DNA from: Plasticicumulans acidivorans
GTDB taxonomy: Bacteria > Pseudomonadota > Gammaproteobacteria > Competibacterales > Competibacteraceae
Assembly (NCBI RefSeq): GCF_003182095.1
Contig: NZ_QGTJ01000002.1
Location: forward strand, 526,435 to 590,434
Reading direction: 5' to 3'
Length of the DNA: 64,000 nt
Shown piece by piece: positions 1-8,191 of the stretch. The position numbers and the translations under genes were made by a program. Positions within the stretch are counted from its first letter, which is position 1; each line of letters starts with the position of its first letter. The notes under the pieces are model-generated. The model made no database searches and was not told where the DNA came from. It saw only the letters and a program-made list of their open reading frames with translations.

Positions 1-50
1 TCTTTGCATGAAAGAGTTGGAAGGCTCAGCTCTGGTGCGTGCCGATGCTT

Positions 51-107
51 TGCACTGGTTTTGACGCATCATGATGGTGCTGCGCCTTTATGTGGTGCAA
101 ACCAGTG
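51..107. promoter_or_regulatory. Possible nitrogen-control (NtrC-type) region left of glnA
   Basis: This stretch beyond the glnA terminator holds several halves of the NtrC consensus TGCAC-N7-GTGCA: TGCAC at 51-55, GTGCT at 77-81 and GTGCA at 95-99. It also has a perfect 9-bp inverted repeat, CACTGGTTT (53-61) and AAACCAGTG (99-107). No full 17-bp NtrC palindrome and no sigma-54 element with exact GG-N10-GC spacing was found here. A nitrogen-regulated gene such as ntrB or glnK may start beyond the left edge, but that is inference. Confidence 0.3.
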
Positions 108-133
108 AATGACGTCCGCTCTTTCTGGCAAAG

Positions 134-160
134 AAAAACCCCCGCCAAAGCGGGGGTTTC
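134..160 (-). terminator. Intrinsic terminator of glnA
   Basis: On the minus strand a GC-rich hairpin (AAACCCCCGC, short loop, GCGGGGGTTT) runs into a run of T, 25 bp past the glnA stop codon. It has the classical Rho-independent form and separates glnA from whatever lies to the left. Confidence 0.88.
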
Positions 161-184
161 GATCAGGCACTTCCAGCGGATTAC

Positions 185-1594
185 TCAGAGGCTGTAGTAC
201 AGCTCGAATTCCGCCGGGTGCGGGATCATGCGGACCTTCTGAACTTCCTGATTCTTCAGGCCGATATAGGCATCGATGAGGTCGTCGGTGAACACGCCGC
301 CCTTGATCAGGAACTCACGGTCCTTATCCAGCTCGGAGAGTGCTTCATCAAGGCTGAAGCAGACCTGCGGGATCAGCTTTTCTTCCTCTGGAGGCAGATC
401 GTACAGATCCTTGTCCATGGCATCGCCCGGATGGATCTTGTTCATGATGCCGTCGAGGCCGGCCATCATCATCGCCGCGAAGGCGAGATACGGGTTGGCG
501 GTGGAGTCCGGGAAACGGACTTCGATGCGGCGACCTTTCGGGTTCGACACATACGGGATACGGATCGAGGCTGAACGGTTGCGCGCCGAATAGGCGAGCA
601 TGACCGGGGCTTCGAAGCCGGGGACCAGACGCTTGTAGCTGTTGGTCGACGGATTGGTGAAGGCATTCAGCGCCTTGGCATGCTTGATGATGCCGCCGAT
701 GTAGAACAGCGCGGTTTCCGACAGACCGCCGTACAGATCGCCGGAGAACAGATTCTTACCGTCCTTCGCCAGCGACTGATGGACGTGCATGCCATTGCCA
801 TTGTCACCGTGCAGCGGCTTCGGCATGAACGTCGCCGTCTTGCCATAGGTGTGGGCGACGTTCTGGATGATGTACTTCAGCGACTGGACTTCATCAGCCT
901 TGCGCACCAGCGTATCGAAGCCAACGCCGATCTCACACTGACCAGCCGTGGCGACTTCGTGGTGGTGGACTTCGACGCGCTGGCCGATTTCGCTCAGGGC
1001 GAGGCACATGGCCGCACGGATGTCGTGCAGACTGTCGACCGGGGGAACCGGGAAATAGCCACCCTTGACGCCGGGACGATGGCCGATATTGCCGTCGGTG
1101 TACTGCTTGTTGGTGTTCCAGGCGGCTTCTTCGGAGTCGATCGTGTACGAGACGCGGCCCATTTCGGTGGAGTAGCGCACGTCGTCGAAAATGAAGAACT
1201 CGTTTTCCGGTCCGAAATACGCTGTGTCAGCGATGCCGGTGCTCTTCAGATAGGCTTCGGCACGACGCGCCACGGAACGCGGATCACGCTCGTAACCCTG
1301 CATCGTCGACGGTTCGATGACGTCACAGGTGATGTTCATGGTCGGTTCGTCGAAGAAGGGATCGACGAACGCAGAATCCGGGTCCGGCATCAGGATCATG
1401 TCGGACTCATTGATACCCTTCCAGCCGGAGATCGACGAACCATCGAACATTTTGCCGCTGTCGAATACGTCTGCGTCGACCGTGTGGGCGGGAACAGTGA
1501 CGTGCTGCTCCTTGCCGCGGGTATCCGTAAAACGGAAGTCCACGAACTTGATACCTTCGTCTTCAATCTTCTTCAGAACGTCTGCAGCAGACAT
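185..1594 (-). CDS. glnA: Type I glutamine synthetase
   Basis: Glutamine synthetase makes glutamine from glutamate, ammonia and ATP and is the central ammonium-assimilating enzyme in the cytoplasm. The 469-aa product has the usual length of the bacterial dodecameric GSI-beta class. The N-terminal segment [15 protein letters not shown], the glutamate-binding [10 protein letters not shown] and the C-terminal KNQEV are all recognisable. The adenylylation loop LYDLPPEE is present with its tyrosine at residue 398, so control by GlnE adenylylation is expected from family knowledge. The gene stands alone, read leftward, with its own terminator. Its upstream region carries a sigma-54 promoter and an NtrC palindrome, which implies induction under nitrogen limitation. 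The ATG at 1594 follows GGAGG-like bases and matches the family N-terminus. Confidence 0.98.
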   Translation of the reverse strand: MSAADVLKKIEDEGIKFVDFRFTDTRGKEQHVTVPAHTVDADVFDSGKMFDGSSISGWKGINESDMILMPDPDSAFVDPFFDEPTMNITCDVIEPSTMQGYERDPRSVARRAEAYLKSTGIADTAYFGPENEFFIFDDVRYSTEMGRVSYTIDSEEAAWNTNKQYTDGNIGHRPGVKGGYFPVPPVDSLHDIRAAMCLALSEIGQRVEVHHHEVATAGQCEIGVGFDTLVRKADEVQSLKYIIQNVAHTYGKTATFMPKPLHGDNGNGMHVHQSLAKDGKNLFSGDLYGGLSETALFYIGGIIKHAKALNAFTNPSTNSYKRLVPGFEAPVMLAYSARNRSASIRIPYVSNPKGRRIEVRFPDSTANPYLAFAAMMMAGLDGIMNKIHPGDAMDKDLYDLPPEEEKLIPQVCFSLDEALSELDKDREFLIKGGVFTDDLIDAYIGLKNQEVQKVRMIPHPAEFELYYSL

Positions 1595-1667
1595 CTAATT
1601 TCCTCCGCAATGGGACGGACAATGAACAGACTCGGTGGAACACCGGGTTTTGCGACCGCATAGACAC

Positions 1668-1683
1668 AGCATGGTCCATGCCA
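1668..1683 (-). promoter_or_regulatory. Sigma-54 promoter of glnA
   Basis: On the minus strand the sequence TGGCATG-N4-ATGCT matches the -24/-12 consensus TGGCACG-N4-TTGCW, with the invariant GG and GC exactly 10 bases apart (GG at 1682-1681, GC at 1670-1669). Transcription would start near 1657, giving a leader of about 60 bases before the glnA ATG. The NtrC palindrome upstream supports this assignment. Confidence 0.75.
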
Positions 1684-1747
1684 TGCACAGTAAGCACCTA
1701 TGTTGGTCATTCAATGAGCAAAATGCACACACAGACCAAATCAGGCA

Positions 1748-1764
1748 TGCACTTTTTTTGTGCA
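1748..1764 (-). promoter_or_regulatory. NtrC binding site upstream of glnA
   Basis: TGCAC-T7-GTGCA is a perfect match to the 17-bp NtrC palindrome TGCAC-N7-GTGCA. It lies about 90-107 bp upstream of the predicted sigma-54 start, a normal enhancer distance. A second site with one good half (GTGCA at 1781-1785) follows at 1769-1785, two helical turns further upstream, as expected for cooperative NtrC binding. Confidence 0.8.
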
Positions 1765-1899
1765 ATTCTGTTCTTTTTTGGTGCATGCAGGTTTGCTGCT
1801 AGATCGATCCGCGATCCTGCGTGGATATCTTGCCACTGCCCAGCGTCCGAATACATCACGGTATCAAGGTCGATGTTGATCAGTATCAGTCTGGAAAAT

Positions 1900-1938
1900 T
1901 GTGGAAAAGTCTATGGATAAGTGGCGCGCTTATCCACA
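1900..1938. promoter_or_regulatory. Cluster of three DnaA-box matches
   Basis: Three 9-mers fitting TTWTNCACA-type DnaA boxes occur within 39 bp: TTTTCCACA on the minus strand (1900-1908), TTATCCATA on the minus strand (1912-1920, one mismatch) and a perfect TTATCCACA on the plus strand (1930-1938). The last two face each other across 9 bp. Three closely spaced GATC sites lie just before (1802-1816) and T-tracts at 1753-1779. This could be an origin element, a DnaA-titrating site or DnaA-controlled promoter DNA; the sequence alone does not decide. Confidence 0.5.
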
Positions 1939-2376
1939 GAACGACTGCCGGTACAATCCCTTATGTCAGCCAAATTCTCAAAGCCGATACGCGCCTGCTC
2001 TTAATTGAATGAGCAGAAACTGAGCGCTGGAGTACACATCGCCTGCGAAAGAGCTTGCTGTCGAATGTGCCTCATCATGACAGGCCAGATTGTTGGCGGT
2101 TTTTTGTGAAACAAGGGCTCGCCTGCCGTTGCTGAATAAAGAGTCTGTCCTACGACAGTCGGCAGTTGTGTGAGGTGACGACTGGATGGTTCCTGCTGTG
2201 CCGTGCTCATACTCACATGCGGCAAATGAGCCTGTGTGCAGAGCTGGGCTGTTTCACGTGGAACCTTGGCTAATACGCTGGATATCGGGCACGTGCCGCC
2301 CCGGCGCAGTTTATACTCGCGCGTCTTTCGGCCCCGATATTGGCGGTGGCCGAGGCAAAGAACGGGGGGCGCGAAC
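1939..2376. other. Intergenic stretch before glyQ, no gene seen
   Basis: Together with the glnA control region this forms a gap of about 780 bp between divergent glnA and glyQ. Short ORFs here lack family resemblance and good start sites. Beside the parS site it holds a small hairpin (CTGCTC...GAGCAG near 1992-2014), a hairpin CTGTC...GACAG near 2150-2162 and a TATACT at 2312-2317 that could be a -10 element for glyQ without a clear -35. Confidence 0.5.
2250..2265. promoter_or_regulatory. parS centromere site (ParB binding)
   Basis: TGTTTCACGTGGAACC matches the conserved chromosomal parS palindrome TGTTnCACGTGnAACA at every defined position except the last base (C for A). It is non-coding, 111 bp before the glyQ start. 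parS sites cluster around the replication origin in most bacteria with ParAB, so this supports an origin-proximal location. Confidence 0.78.
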
Positions 2377-3282
2377 GTGCGCGATGTTTCGACTTTTCAG
2401 GGCATGATCCTCGCCCTGCAGGAATACTGGGCCGAACAGGGCTGTGCAGTCCTTCAGCCATATGACATGGAAGTAGGGGCGGGCACCTTTCATACGGCGA
2501 CTGTGTTGCGAGCTGTCGGCCCGGAGCCCTGGGCCGCCGCATATGTGCAGCCTTCCCGACGGCCCACGGATGGTCGTTACGGCGAAAACCCCAATCGTCT
2601 GCAGCACTATTATCAGTTCCAGGTCGTCATCAAGCCCTCGCCGGATAACTTCCAGGATCTTTATCTCGGTTCTCTGAAACATCTGGGCCTTGATCCGCTG
2701 GTGCACGACATCCGCTTTGTCGAAGACAACTGGGAGTCGCCGACGCTCGGCGCCTGGGGTCTGGGCTGGGAGATCTGGCTGAACGGTATGGAGGTCACGC
2801 AGTTCACCTACTTCCAGCAGGTCGGCGGTCTGGACTGCAAGCCGGTGACCGGTGAAATCACCTACGGGCTCGAACGCATTGCGATGTATCTGCAGAACGT
2901 CGAGAGCGTCTACGACCTGACTTGGACCGACGGTCCGTTCGGGCGCATCAGCTACGGCGACGTGTTCCATCAAAACGAGGTGGAGCAGTCGACCTACAAC
3001 TTCGAGCATGCAGACGTCGAATGGCTGTTCCGTCAGTTCGAGCACTGCGAGCAGCAGTCGAATCGTCTGATCGAAGCAGGTCTGGCGCTGCCCGCCTATG
3101 AACAGATGCTCAGGGCCTCACACACCTTCAATTTGCTTGATGCTCGCAAGGCGATTTCAGTGACCGAGCGTCAGCGCTACATCCTGCGGGTACGTGCGCT
3201 GGCGCGTGCCTGCGCCCATGCCTATTACGACGCCCGCGAGAAACTGGGCTTCCCGATGTGCAAGGAATCCGTCCATGGCTGA
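2377..3282 (+). CDS. glyQ: Glycyl-tRNA synthetase alpha subunit
   Basis: GlyQ is the catalytic (class II) subunit of the alpha2beta2 glycyl-tRNA synthetase and charges tRNA-Gly in the cytoplasm. I place the start at a GTG (2377), because the protein then begins [18 protein letters not shown], which matches the family N-terminus, and a purine-rich GGGGGG lies upstream. The open frame runs further back to 2236 but that part has no family resemblance. The resulting 301 aa equals the usual length. Motifs such as [19 protein letters not shown] are intact. The gene overlaps glyS by 8 bp, so both subunits are translated from one message. Confidence 0.97.
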   Translation: MRDVSTFQGMILALQEYWAEQGCAVLQPYDMEVGAGTFHTATVLRAVGPEPWAAAYVQPSRRPTDGRYGENPNRLQHYYQFQVVIKPSPDNFQDLYLGSLKHLGLDPLVHDIRFVEDNWESPTLGAWGLGWEIWLNGMEVTQFTYFQQVGGLDCKPVTGEITYGLERIAMYLQNVESVYDLTWTDGPFGRISYGDVFHQNEVEQSTYNFEHADVEWLFRQFEHCEQQSNRLIEAGLALPAYEQMLRASHTFNLLDARKAISVTERQRYILRVRALARACAHAYYDAREKLGFPMCKESVHG

Positions 3283-5347
3283 GACCCGCGACCTGCTGAT
3301 CGAGATCGGCACCGAGGAGTTGCCGCCCAAGGCGTTGTCGACGCTTGCCGAAGCCTTTGAAAGCGGCATTCTTGACGGGTTGAGCAAAGCAGGCATCCCG
3401 TTCGGGGCCGCACGCCGTTTCGCCGCACCCCGCCGTCTGGCCGTTCTTCTGCATGACGTCGTCACAGTGCAGCCGGATCGTATGCTTGAGCGCCGGGGTC
3501 CAGCGCTGAAAGCTGCTTTTGATCAAGCCGGAAAACCCACTAAAGCCACCGAAGGCTTTGCCCGTTCCTGTGGCGTGGATGTCAGCGCTCTGCAGATCCA
3601 GACCACCGACAAAGGCGCCTGGCTGGTGTACACCAGCACCGAAGCAGGGGCTGCGACCACGGCGTTGCTGCCTGAAATCATCGATGCTTCACTGGCGGCG
3701 TTACCGATTCCTAAGCGGATGCGCTGGGGGGATCGGGCGGAGGAGTTCGTGCGTCCGGTCCATTGGGTTGTGCTGCTGTTCGGCGAAGAGGTCGTCGAAT
3801 GCAGCATCCTTGGCCTGGCTGCCGGGCGCGAAACCTACGGGCATCGCTTCCATCACCCGCAGCCGATCGCGGTTGCAAAGCCGGCGGCCTACGCTTCGCT
3901 GCTCGCGGAGACGGGCAAGGTGATTGCCGATTTCGCCACCCGCCGCGAGGCAATCCGCAATCAGGCCGTGCGTGCTGCGGCGGATCTGGGCGGCGAGGCG
4001 GTCATCGAGCCTGCTTTGCTCGACGAGGTCACCGCGCTGGTCGAATGGCCGGTGGTTCTGGTCGGTAACTTTGAGCCGCGTTTTCTGGCGGTACCGAACG
4101 AAGCCCTGATCTCGACGATGCAGGACAACCAGAAGTATTTCCCGGTGGTCGACGCGCAGGGGCGGATGCTCCCGCACTTCATCACCGTCATGAACATCGA
4201 ATCGAAAGACCCGGCACAGGTGCGCGCGGGTAACGAGCGCGTCATCCGTCCGCGCTTTGCCGATGCGGAGTTCTTCTGGAACCAGGACCGCAAGCATTCG
4301 CTCGACAGCCATATCGAAGGGCTCAAGAGTGTGGTGTTCCAGCAGAAGCTCGGCAGTCTGCATGACAAGTCCGAGCGGGTTGCCGCGCTGGCGCGCCACA
4401 TCGCCACCGCTGTCGGTGCCGATGTGGCTCATGCCGAGCGCGCCGCTCGCCTGGGCAAGTGTGACTTGCTGACCGACATGGTCGGTGAGTTCCCGGAATT
4501 GCAGGGCACGATGGGGCGCTATTACGCGCAGCACGATGGAGAACCGCAGGCTGTTGCCGTCGCGCTCGAAGAGCAATACCGCCCGCGCTTTGCCGGTGAT
4601 GCGATCGCGGCGAGCGATGTCGGGCGCGTGCTCGCACTGGCGGAGCGCCTCGATACGCTGGTCGGCATCTTCGCCATTGGCCAGGGGCCGACTGGCGCCA
4701 AAGACCCCTTTGCCTTGCGTCGTGCCGCGCTGGGCGTCCTGCGCACGGTGATCGAAGGCCAGCTGGATGTCGATCTGCAGGCATTGCTCGGCATCGCCGC
4801 CGCACAGCTGCAGCAGGTCGACGCCGCCAGCGTTCAGGACACGGTCTTCGATTTCCTGCTCGATCGCCTGCGGGCTTATTACGCCGAGCAAGGGTTCCAG
4901 AGTGACGAATTCGATGCCGTCGCCGAGTGCCGGCCAGCGCGCCCGCTGGACTTCGATCGTCGTCTGCGCGCGGTGGCCGGTTTCCGGCAGCTGCCGGAGG
5001 CCGAGGCCCTGGCTGCGGCCAACAAGCGCATCCGCAATATCCTGAAGAAACTCGATGGGCAGCTGCCGTTCGCCGTGCGTACAGAACTGCTGGTCGAGCC
5101 GGCGGAGCAGCAGTTGGCTGCCGTCCTCACCGAACTGGCCTCGGAAGTCTCGCCGCTGATGGATGCGGGTTTATACGCGGATGCTCTGGGGCGGCTTGCT
5201 GCGCTGAAATCGCCGGTTGATCACTTCTTCGATCAGGTGCTGGTGATGGCCGACGATCCGGGCGTCCGTGACAACCGGATCGCACTGCTCAACGAGCTCG
5301 GGGCTTTGTTTCTGCGCGTCGCGGATTTCTCGCGCCTGCAGAGCTGA
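3275..5347 (+). CDS. glyS: Glycyl-tRNA synthetase beta subunit
   Basis: GlyS is the tRNA-recognising beta subunit that pairs with GlyQ. The ATG at 3275 gives [20 protein letters not shown], the typical N-terminus, and a product of 690 aa, the usual size. Later segments such as [15 protein letters not shown] and [10 protein letters not shown] are characteristic of the family. The C-terminal part has the anticodon-binding-like DALR region. Overlap with glyQ suggests translational coupling. Confidence 0.97.
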   Translation: MAETRDLLIEIGTEELPPKALSTLAEAFESGILDGLSKAGIPFGAARRFAAPRRLAVLLHDVVTVQPDRMLERRGPALKAAFDQAGKPTKATEGFARSCGVDVSALQIQTTDKGAWLVYTSTEAGAATTALLPEIIDASLAALPIPKRMRWGDRAEEFVRPVHWVVLLFGEEVVECSILGLAAGRETYGHRFHHPQPIAVAKPAAYASLLAETGKVIADFATRREAIRNQAVRAAADLGGEAVIEPALLDEVTALVEWPVVLVGNFEPRFLAVPNEALISTMQDNQKYFPVVDAQGRMLPHFITVMNIESKDPAQVRAGNERVIRPRFADAEFFWNQDRKHSLDSHIEGLKSVVFQQKLGSLHDKSERVAALARHIATAVGADVAHAERAARLGKCDLLTDMVGEFPELQGTMGRYYAQHDGEPQAVAVALEEQYRPRFAGDAIAASDVGRVLALAERLDTLVGIFAIGQGPTGAKDPFALRRAALGVLRTVIEGQLDVDLQALLGIAAAQLQQVDAASVQDTVFDFLLDRLRAYYAEQGFQSDEFDAVAECRPARPLDFDRRLRAVAGFRQLPEAEALAAANKRIRNILKKLDGQLPFAVRTELLVEPAEQQLAAVLTELASEVSPLMDAGLYADALGRLAALKSPVDHFFDQVLVMADDPGVRDNRIALLNELGALFLRVADFSRLQS

Positions 5348-5432
5348 GCGTGCCCTGCCATGCAGCGGTATTCGCCAGGAATGCCGCTGCGCTTCTTCGA
5401 TGGTTTCCTGTTCGATTCCCTCAGCCAAGTCC

Positions 5433-5969
5433 ATGCCTCTTCTGATCCTAGACCGCGATGGCGTGCTCAACGCCCGGGTTGAACCTTGCGTCGGTCACCC
5501 CGCGGACTGGCACGCCCTGCCGGGTGCCATCGAGGCACTGGCCCGTCTGAACCATGCCGGCTGGCGTGTGGTGCTCGCCTGTCATGAGCCGGCCGTCACC
5601 CGTGGCCAATTGAACCTTGAGGATCTGCATCGGGTGCATAACGCCATGCTCGCGCAGATCCATGACGGCGGCGGCAATCTTGAGGCCTTGTTCGTCCACA
5701 CCGGCGACGATCCATCCCACCCCTGGTCGCTGCCCAATCCGGGCCTGTTTGTCGCCATCGAAAGGCGTCTGCATGTGCCGGTCGCAGGCATGATCGCCGC
5801 CGGCGCGAGCAGTGCGTTCATTGAGGCTGCGCAGGCCGCCGGCGTGAACACGGTGTTGATCGCGCCTGAAGCGGAGGCTGCCGAGGACAGTGGCGAAGCC
5901 TGCTTTTCCAGTCTTGCCGCCGCCGTTGCGCATTGGCTGGCACCGACCACGCAGGAGATTCAAGCGTGA
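5433..5969 (+). CDS. Degenerate HAD protein of the GmhB family
   Basis: In Pseudomonas the position between glyS and the PlsC-like gene is occupied by gmhB, the heptose-1,7-bisphosphate phosphatase of LPS core synthesis. This 178-aa protein starts at 5433 (MPLLILDRDGVLN) and keeps HAD motif I with Asp7 and Asp9. The later motifs look lost: the SNQSG region reads ACHEP (49-53), the RKPxPG lysine motif reads SLPNPG (99-104), the motif IV aspartates are replaced by IAAGAS (121-126), and the cysteine-rich zinc loop is missing. It is probably inactive or altered in function. The frame is intact and overlaps the next gene by 4 bp, so it is still a maintained gene. The family call is good; enzymatic activity is doubtful. 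Confidence 0.8.
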   Translation: MPLLILDRDGVLNARVEPCVGHPADWHALPGAIEALARLNHAGWRVVLACHEPAVTRGQLNLEDLHRVHNAMLAQIHDGGGNLEALFVHTGDDPSHPWSLPNPGLFVAIERRLHVPVAGMIAAGASSAFIEAAQAAGVNTVLIAPEAEAAEDSGEACFSSLAAAVAHWLAPTTQEIQA

Positions 5970-6703
5970 ACTCGATCCCCATGTTGTGGTTGCGCTCTGC
6001 CTTGTTCGAGGTGGTGCGCATTCCACTCGTCGTCACTTGGTCGCTGCTTTCGTTGCTGACCTGGCCGCTGCCCTTACGTTATCGCTACCTGTTCATCAGC
6101 CAATGGGCACGCATGACGCTCGCCTGGCTGCGTATCACCTGCGGCGTGCGCTGGCAGGTCCGCGGTCTGGAAAACATTCCGCGCGACACCCCGGTGGTGG
6201 TCATGTGCAAGCATCAGTCGGCCTGGGAGACGCTCTACCTGCAGCGCCTGTTCGTGCCGCAGGCCTGGGTTCTGAAGCGCGAGCTGCTGTGGCTGCCGGC
6301 CTTCGGCTGGGCGCTGGCGCTGACGCGGCCGATCGCGATCAATCGCGGTGACGGGCGCCAGGCGATCAAGCAGGTGATGGTGCAGGGCAAGGAGCGTTTG
6401 GACGACGGTGAAACCGTTGTCATCTTCCCGGAGGGCACACGTGTGGCGCCGGGGACACGGGGCACTTATCACGCCGGCGGTGCGATGCTGGCGACCCATG
6501 CGGGTTACCCGGTACTGCCGATCACCCACAATGCCGGCGAATGCTGGCCGCGCAACGGCTTTCTCAAATACCCGGGTACTGTCCAGGTGGTCATCGGCCC
6601 GCTGATGCCGGTCACCGGCAAAAGCTCCAAGCAGCTGATCGGAGCCGTGGAGGTCTGGATCGAGGACACGCTGGCAACATTGCCGCCGGCACGTCAGTCC
6701 TGA
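5966..6703 (+). CDS. PlsC-like 1-acyl-glycerol-3-phosphate acyltransferase
   Basis: Members of this family move acyl groups to lysophosphatidic acid or related lysolipids at the inner membrane. The protein has an N-terminal hydrophobic segment (about residues 10-35), the acyltransferase motif HQSAWE at 83-88 (H-x4-E, a common variant of H-x4-D in this subgroup) and the FPEGTR motif at 154-159. The best start is a GTG at 5966 that overlaps the stop of the preceding gene (GTGA); an ATG at 5981 is possible. Placement after glyQS and a gmhB relative is as in Pseudomonas. Substrate is not determinable from sequence. Confidence 0.9.
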   Translation: MNSIPMLWLRSALFEVVRIPLVVTWSLLSLLTWPLPLRYRYLFISQWARMTLAWLRITCGVRWQVRGLENIPRDTPVVVMCKHQSAWETLYLQRLFVPQAWVLKRELLWLPAFGWALALTRPIAINRGDGRQAIKQVMVQGKERLDDGETVVIFPEGTRVAPGTRGTYHAGGAMLATHAGYPVLPITHNAGECWPRNGFLKYPGTVQVVIGPLMPVTGKSSKQLIGAVEVWIEDTLATLPPARQS

Positions 6704-6723
6704 ATCCCGAAGTTGGGCCATGC

Positions 6724-6762
6724 AAAAGGGCCGGTCACCTGCAGGCGACCGGCCCTTTGTTT
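6724..6762. terminator. Bidirectional terminator between convergent genes
   Basis: AAAGGGCCGGTC and GACCGGCCCTTT form a 12-bp stem with a short loop; T runs on the plus side (TTTGTTT) and AAAA on the left side allow use from both strands. It lies between the acyltransferase (rightward) and the reductase (leftward). Confidence 0.9.
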
Positions 6763-6786
6763 ATGCGCACACAGAAGGCTGGTGTT

Positions 6787-7815
6787 TCAGCGCCGTTCCT
6801 TGTCGTTGGCAAAATCGAAGGAGTCGAAGAACAGCTGCTCCTCGGGCAGTCCCTGCGCAAAGAAGGTTTCGCGTGCGGCCTGAATCATCGGTGGCGGTCC
6901 GCTCATGTACAGATCAAAGCCAGAGAGATCCGGGTAATCCGCTGCCACCGCCTGATGCACCAGGCCGCGGCGTCCCTGCCAGGCGTCAGCAGGCGTTGGA
7001 TCGGAAAGCACCGGGGTATAGCGAAATGCCGGCTGATGCTCGGCCCAGCCTTCGACCAGCTCGTTGAGATACAGACCGTCGCGGTGGCGCGCCCCCCAAT
7101 ACAAATGCACCGGGCGGTTGGCACTGGTCTGAAATAAACGCTCCAGCATGGCCTTCAACGGCGCGAAGCCGGTACCGCCACCCATCATGATGATCGGGCG
7201 CTGCGAATCTTCCCGGACGAAAAACGTGCCGAGCGGCCCTTGGATGCGCAGGATTGCCCGCTCTTTCATTTCGTCGAAGACGTGTGTCGTGAACTCCCCG
7301 CCGGGAACATGGCGGACATGCAGCTCGATGAACTCATCGACCCCCGGGCGATTGGCGATCGAGAAACCACGGCGGCGGCCATCCTTGAGCAGGATGTCGA
7401 TGTACTGGCCAGCCAGATACTGGAAGCTCTCGTTCGCCGGCACCTTGAGATACAGGCGCATGACGTCCTCGGCGAGTCGATGCAGACCGACGACGCGCGC
7501 CGGCAGCGTGCGGATCTCGATTCCTGGCGGCAAGGGGCGCGACTCGCGCAACTCCAGGACCAGCGGCGAAAGGGCGTGTGCCTGACACAGCAGGACGCGT
7601 CCGCTCTGTGCTTCCTGTGGGGTCAGGCCGGGCGGCAGGCCCTGCGGGTAGCTGATTCGCCCCTCGACCAGGCGGGCGGCGCAGGAGCCGCAGCTGCCAT
7701 TGCGGCAGCCGTAAGGAATCGTACACGACTGGCGCAGGGCCGCGTCGAGCAGGCGTTCACCCGCATCGACCATGAACTCGTGCCCGCTCGGGCGTAGCGT
7801 CACCTTGAAACTCAT
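6787..7815 (-). CDS. NAD(P)H-flavin reductase with N-terminal plant-type ferredoxin domain
   Basis: The 342-aa protein has three parts: a [2Fe-2S] ferredoxin domain (about 1-90) with Cys37, Cys42, Cys45 and Cys77; an FAD-binding barrel (RRGFSIAN); and an NAD-binding domain (MMGGGTGFAPLKAM). It would move electrons from NAD(P)H through FAD to the iron-sulfur centre and on to a partner. Databases often name this group CDP-6-deoxy-delta-3,4-glucoseen reductase, but no sugar pathway is present here. It follows ubiD and a YkgJ-type gene on the same strand, a neighbourhood seen in other proteobacteria, so a link to ubiquinone or redox metabolism is possible but unproven. Confidence 0.88.
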   Translation of the reverse strand: MSFKVTLRPSGHEFMVDAGERLLDAALRQSCTIPYGCRNGSCGSCAARLVEGRISYPQGLPPGLTPQEAQSGRVLLCQAHALSPLVLELRESRPLPPGIEIRTLPARVVGLHRLAEDVMRLYLKVPANESFQYLAGQYIDILLKDGRRRGFSIANRPGVDEFIELHVRHVPGGEFTTHVFDEMKERAILRIQGPLGTFFVREDSQRPIIMMGGGTGFAPLKAMLERLFQTSANRPVHLYWGARHRDGLYLNELVEGWAEHQPAFRYTPVLSDPTPADAWQGRRGLVHQAVAADYPDLSGFDLYMSGPPPMIQAARETFFAQGLPEEQLFFDSFDFANDKERR

Positions 7816-7921
7816 CGGCAGGTGTTCCGGATGCAGCTTTCGAAGGGCGCGGATGATGCCTTACTTCCGCTTTCCGCTCATCGTGCGCCGCAGCACAGCA
7901 CCTCGCAAGCGGCGAGTCCGT

Positions 7922-8191
7922 TCAGCCAAGCGGCCCCGTCGGGGCCGTTGCGCGTTCGAGTGCATCGAGCCGCCGCAGCGCATCCGCAGCTGATGTGCCG
8001 CACATCTCCGGCTCCGGGCGCAGGTGGCTGCAGACAGCGGGCCGCTGCGCCTGTCCGAACAGACGACAGCGCAGGGCGGCGTCCAGATGCGGGCAGGGCA
8101 CGCCGGCCGCCTTACCCTGCGGCAGCCCGGGCAGCGGCGAGCTGATGCTCGGCGCGATGCAGCAGGCCGCGCAGCCCGGGCGGCAGTTCAC
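7922..8191 (-). CDS. YkgJ-family cysteine-rich protein
   Basis: The start is chosen at a GTG (8191) that overlaps the ubiD stop by 4 bp and gives [11 protein letters not shown], the known N-terminus of this family. The resulting 89-aa protein has several cysteines (residues 3, 7, 10, 11 and others in PCPHL, RCRLF and VCSHL) that probably bind zinc or an iron-sulfur cluster. The frame is open further upstream but that part lies inside ubiD. Function of the family is unknown; it is translationally coupled to ubiD. Confidence 0.85.
   Translation of the reverse strand: MNCRPGCAACCIAPSISSPLPGLPQGKAAGVPCPHLDAALRCRLFGQAQRPAVCSHLRPEPEMCGTSAADALRRLDALERATAPTGPLG

Noticed and set aside
35-53. Possible sigma-54 promoter at the left edge
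   Set aside because: GG and GC are 11 instead of 10 bases apart on both strands, which is not functional spacing.
680-1663. 327-aa open frame on the plus strand over glnA
   Set aside because: It is antisense to the certain glnA gene; long opposite frames are common in GC-rich DNA and it has no family resemblance.
6422-6436. CACGTG sites as further parS candidates (also at 2291, 19374, 47474 and 48306)
   Set aside because: Flanking bases do not fit TGTTn...nAACA; only 2250-2265 does.
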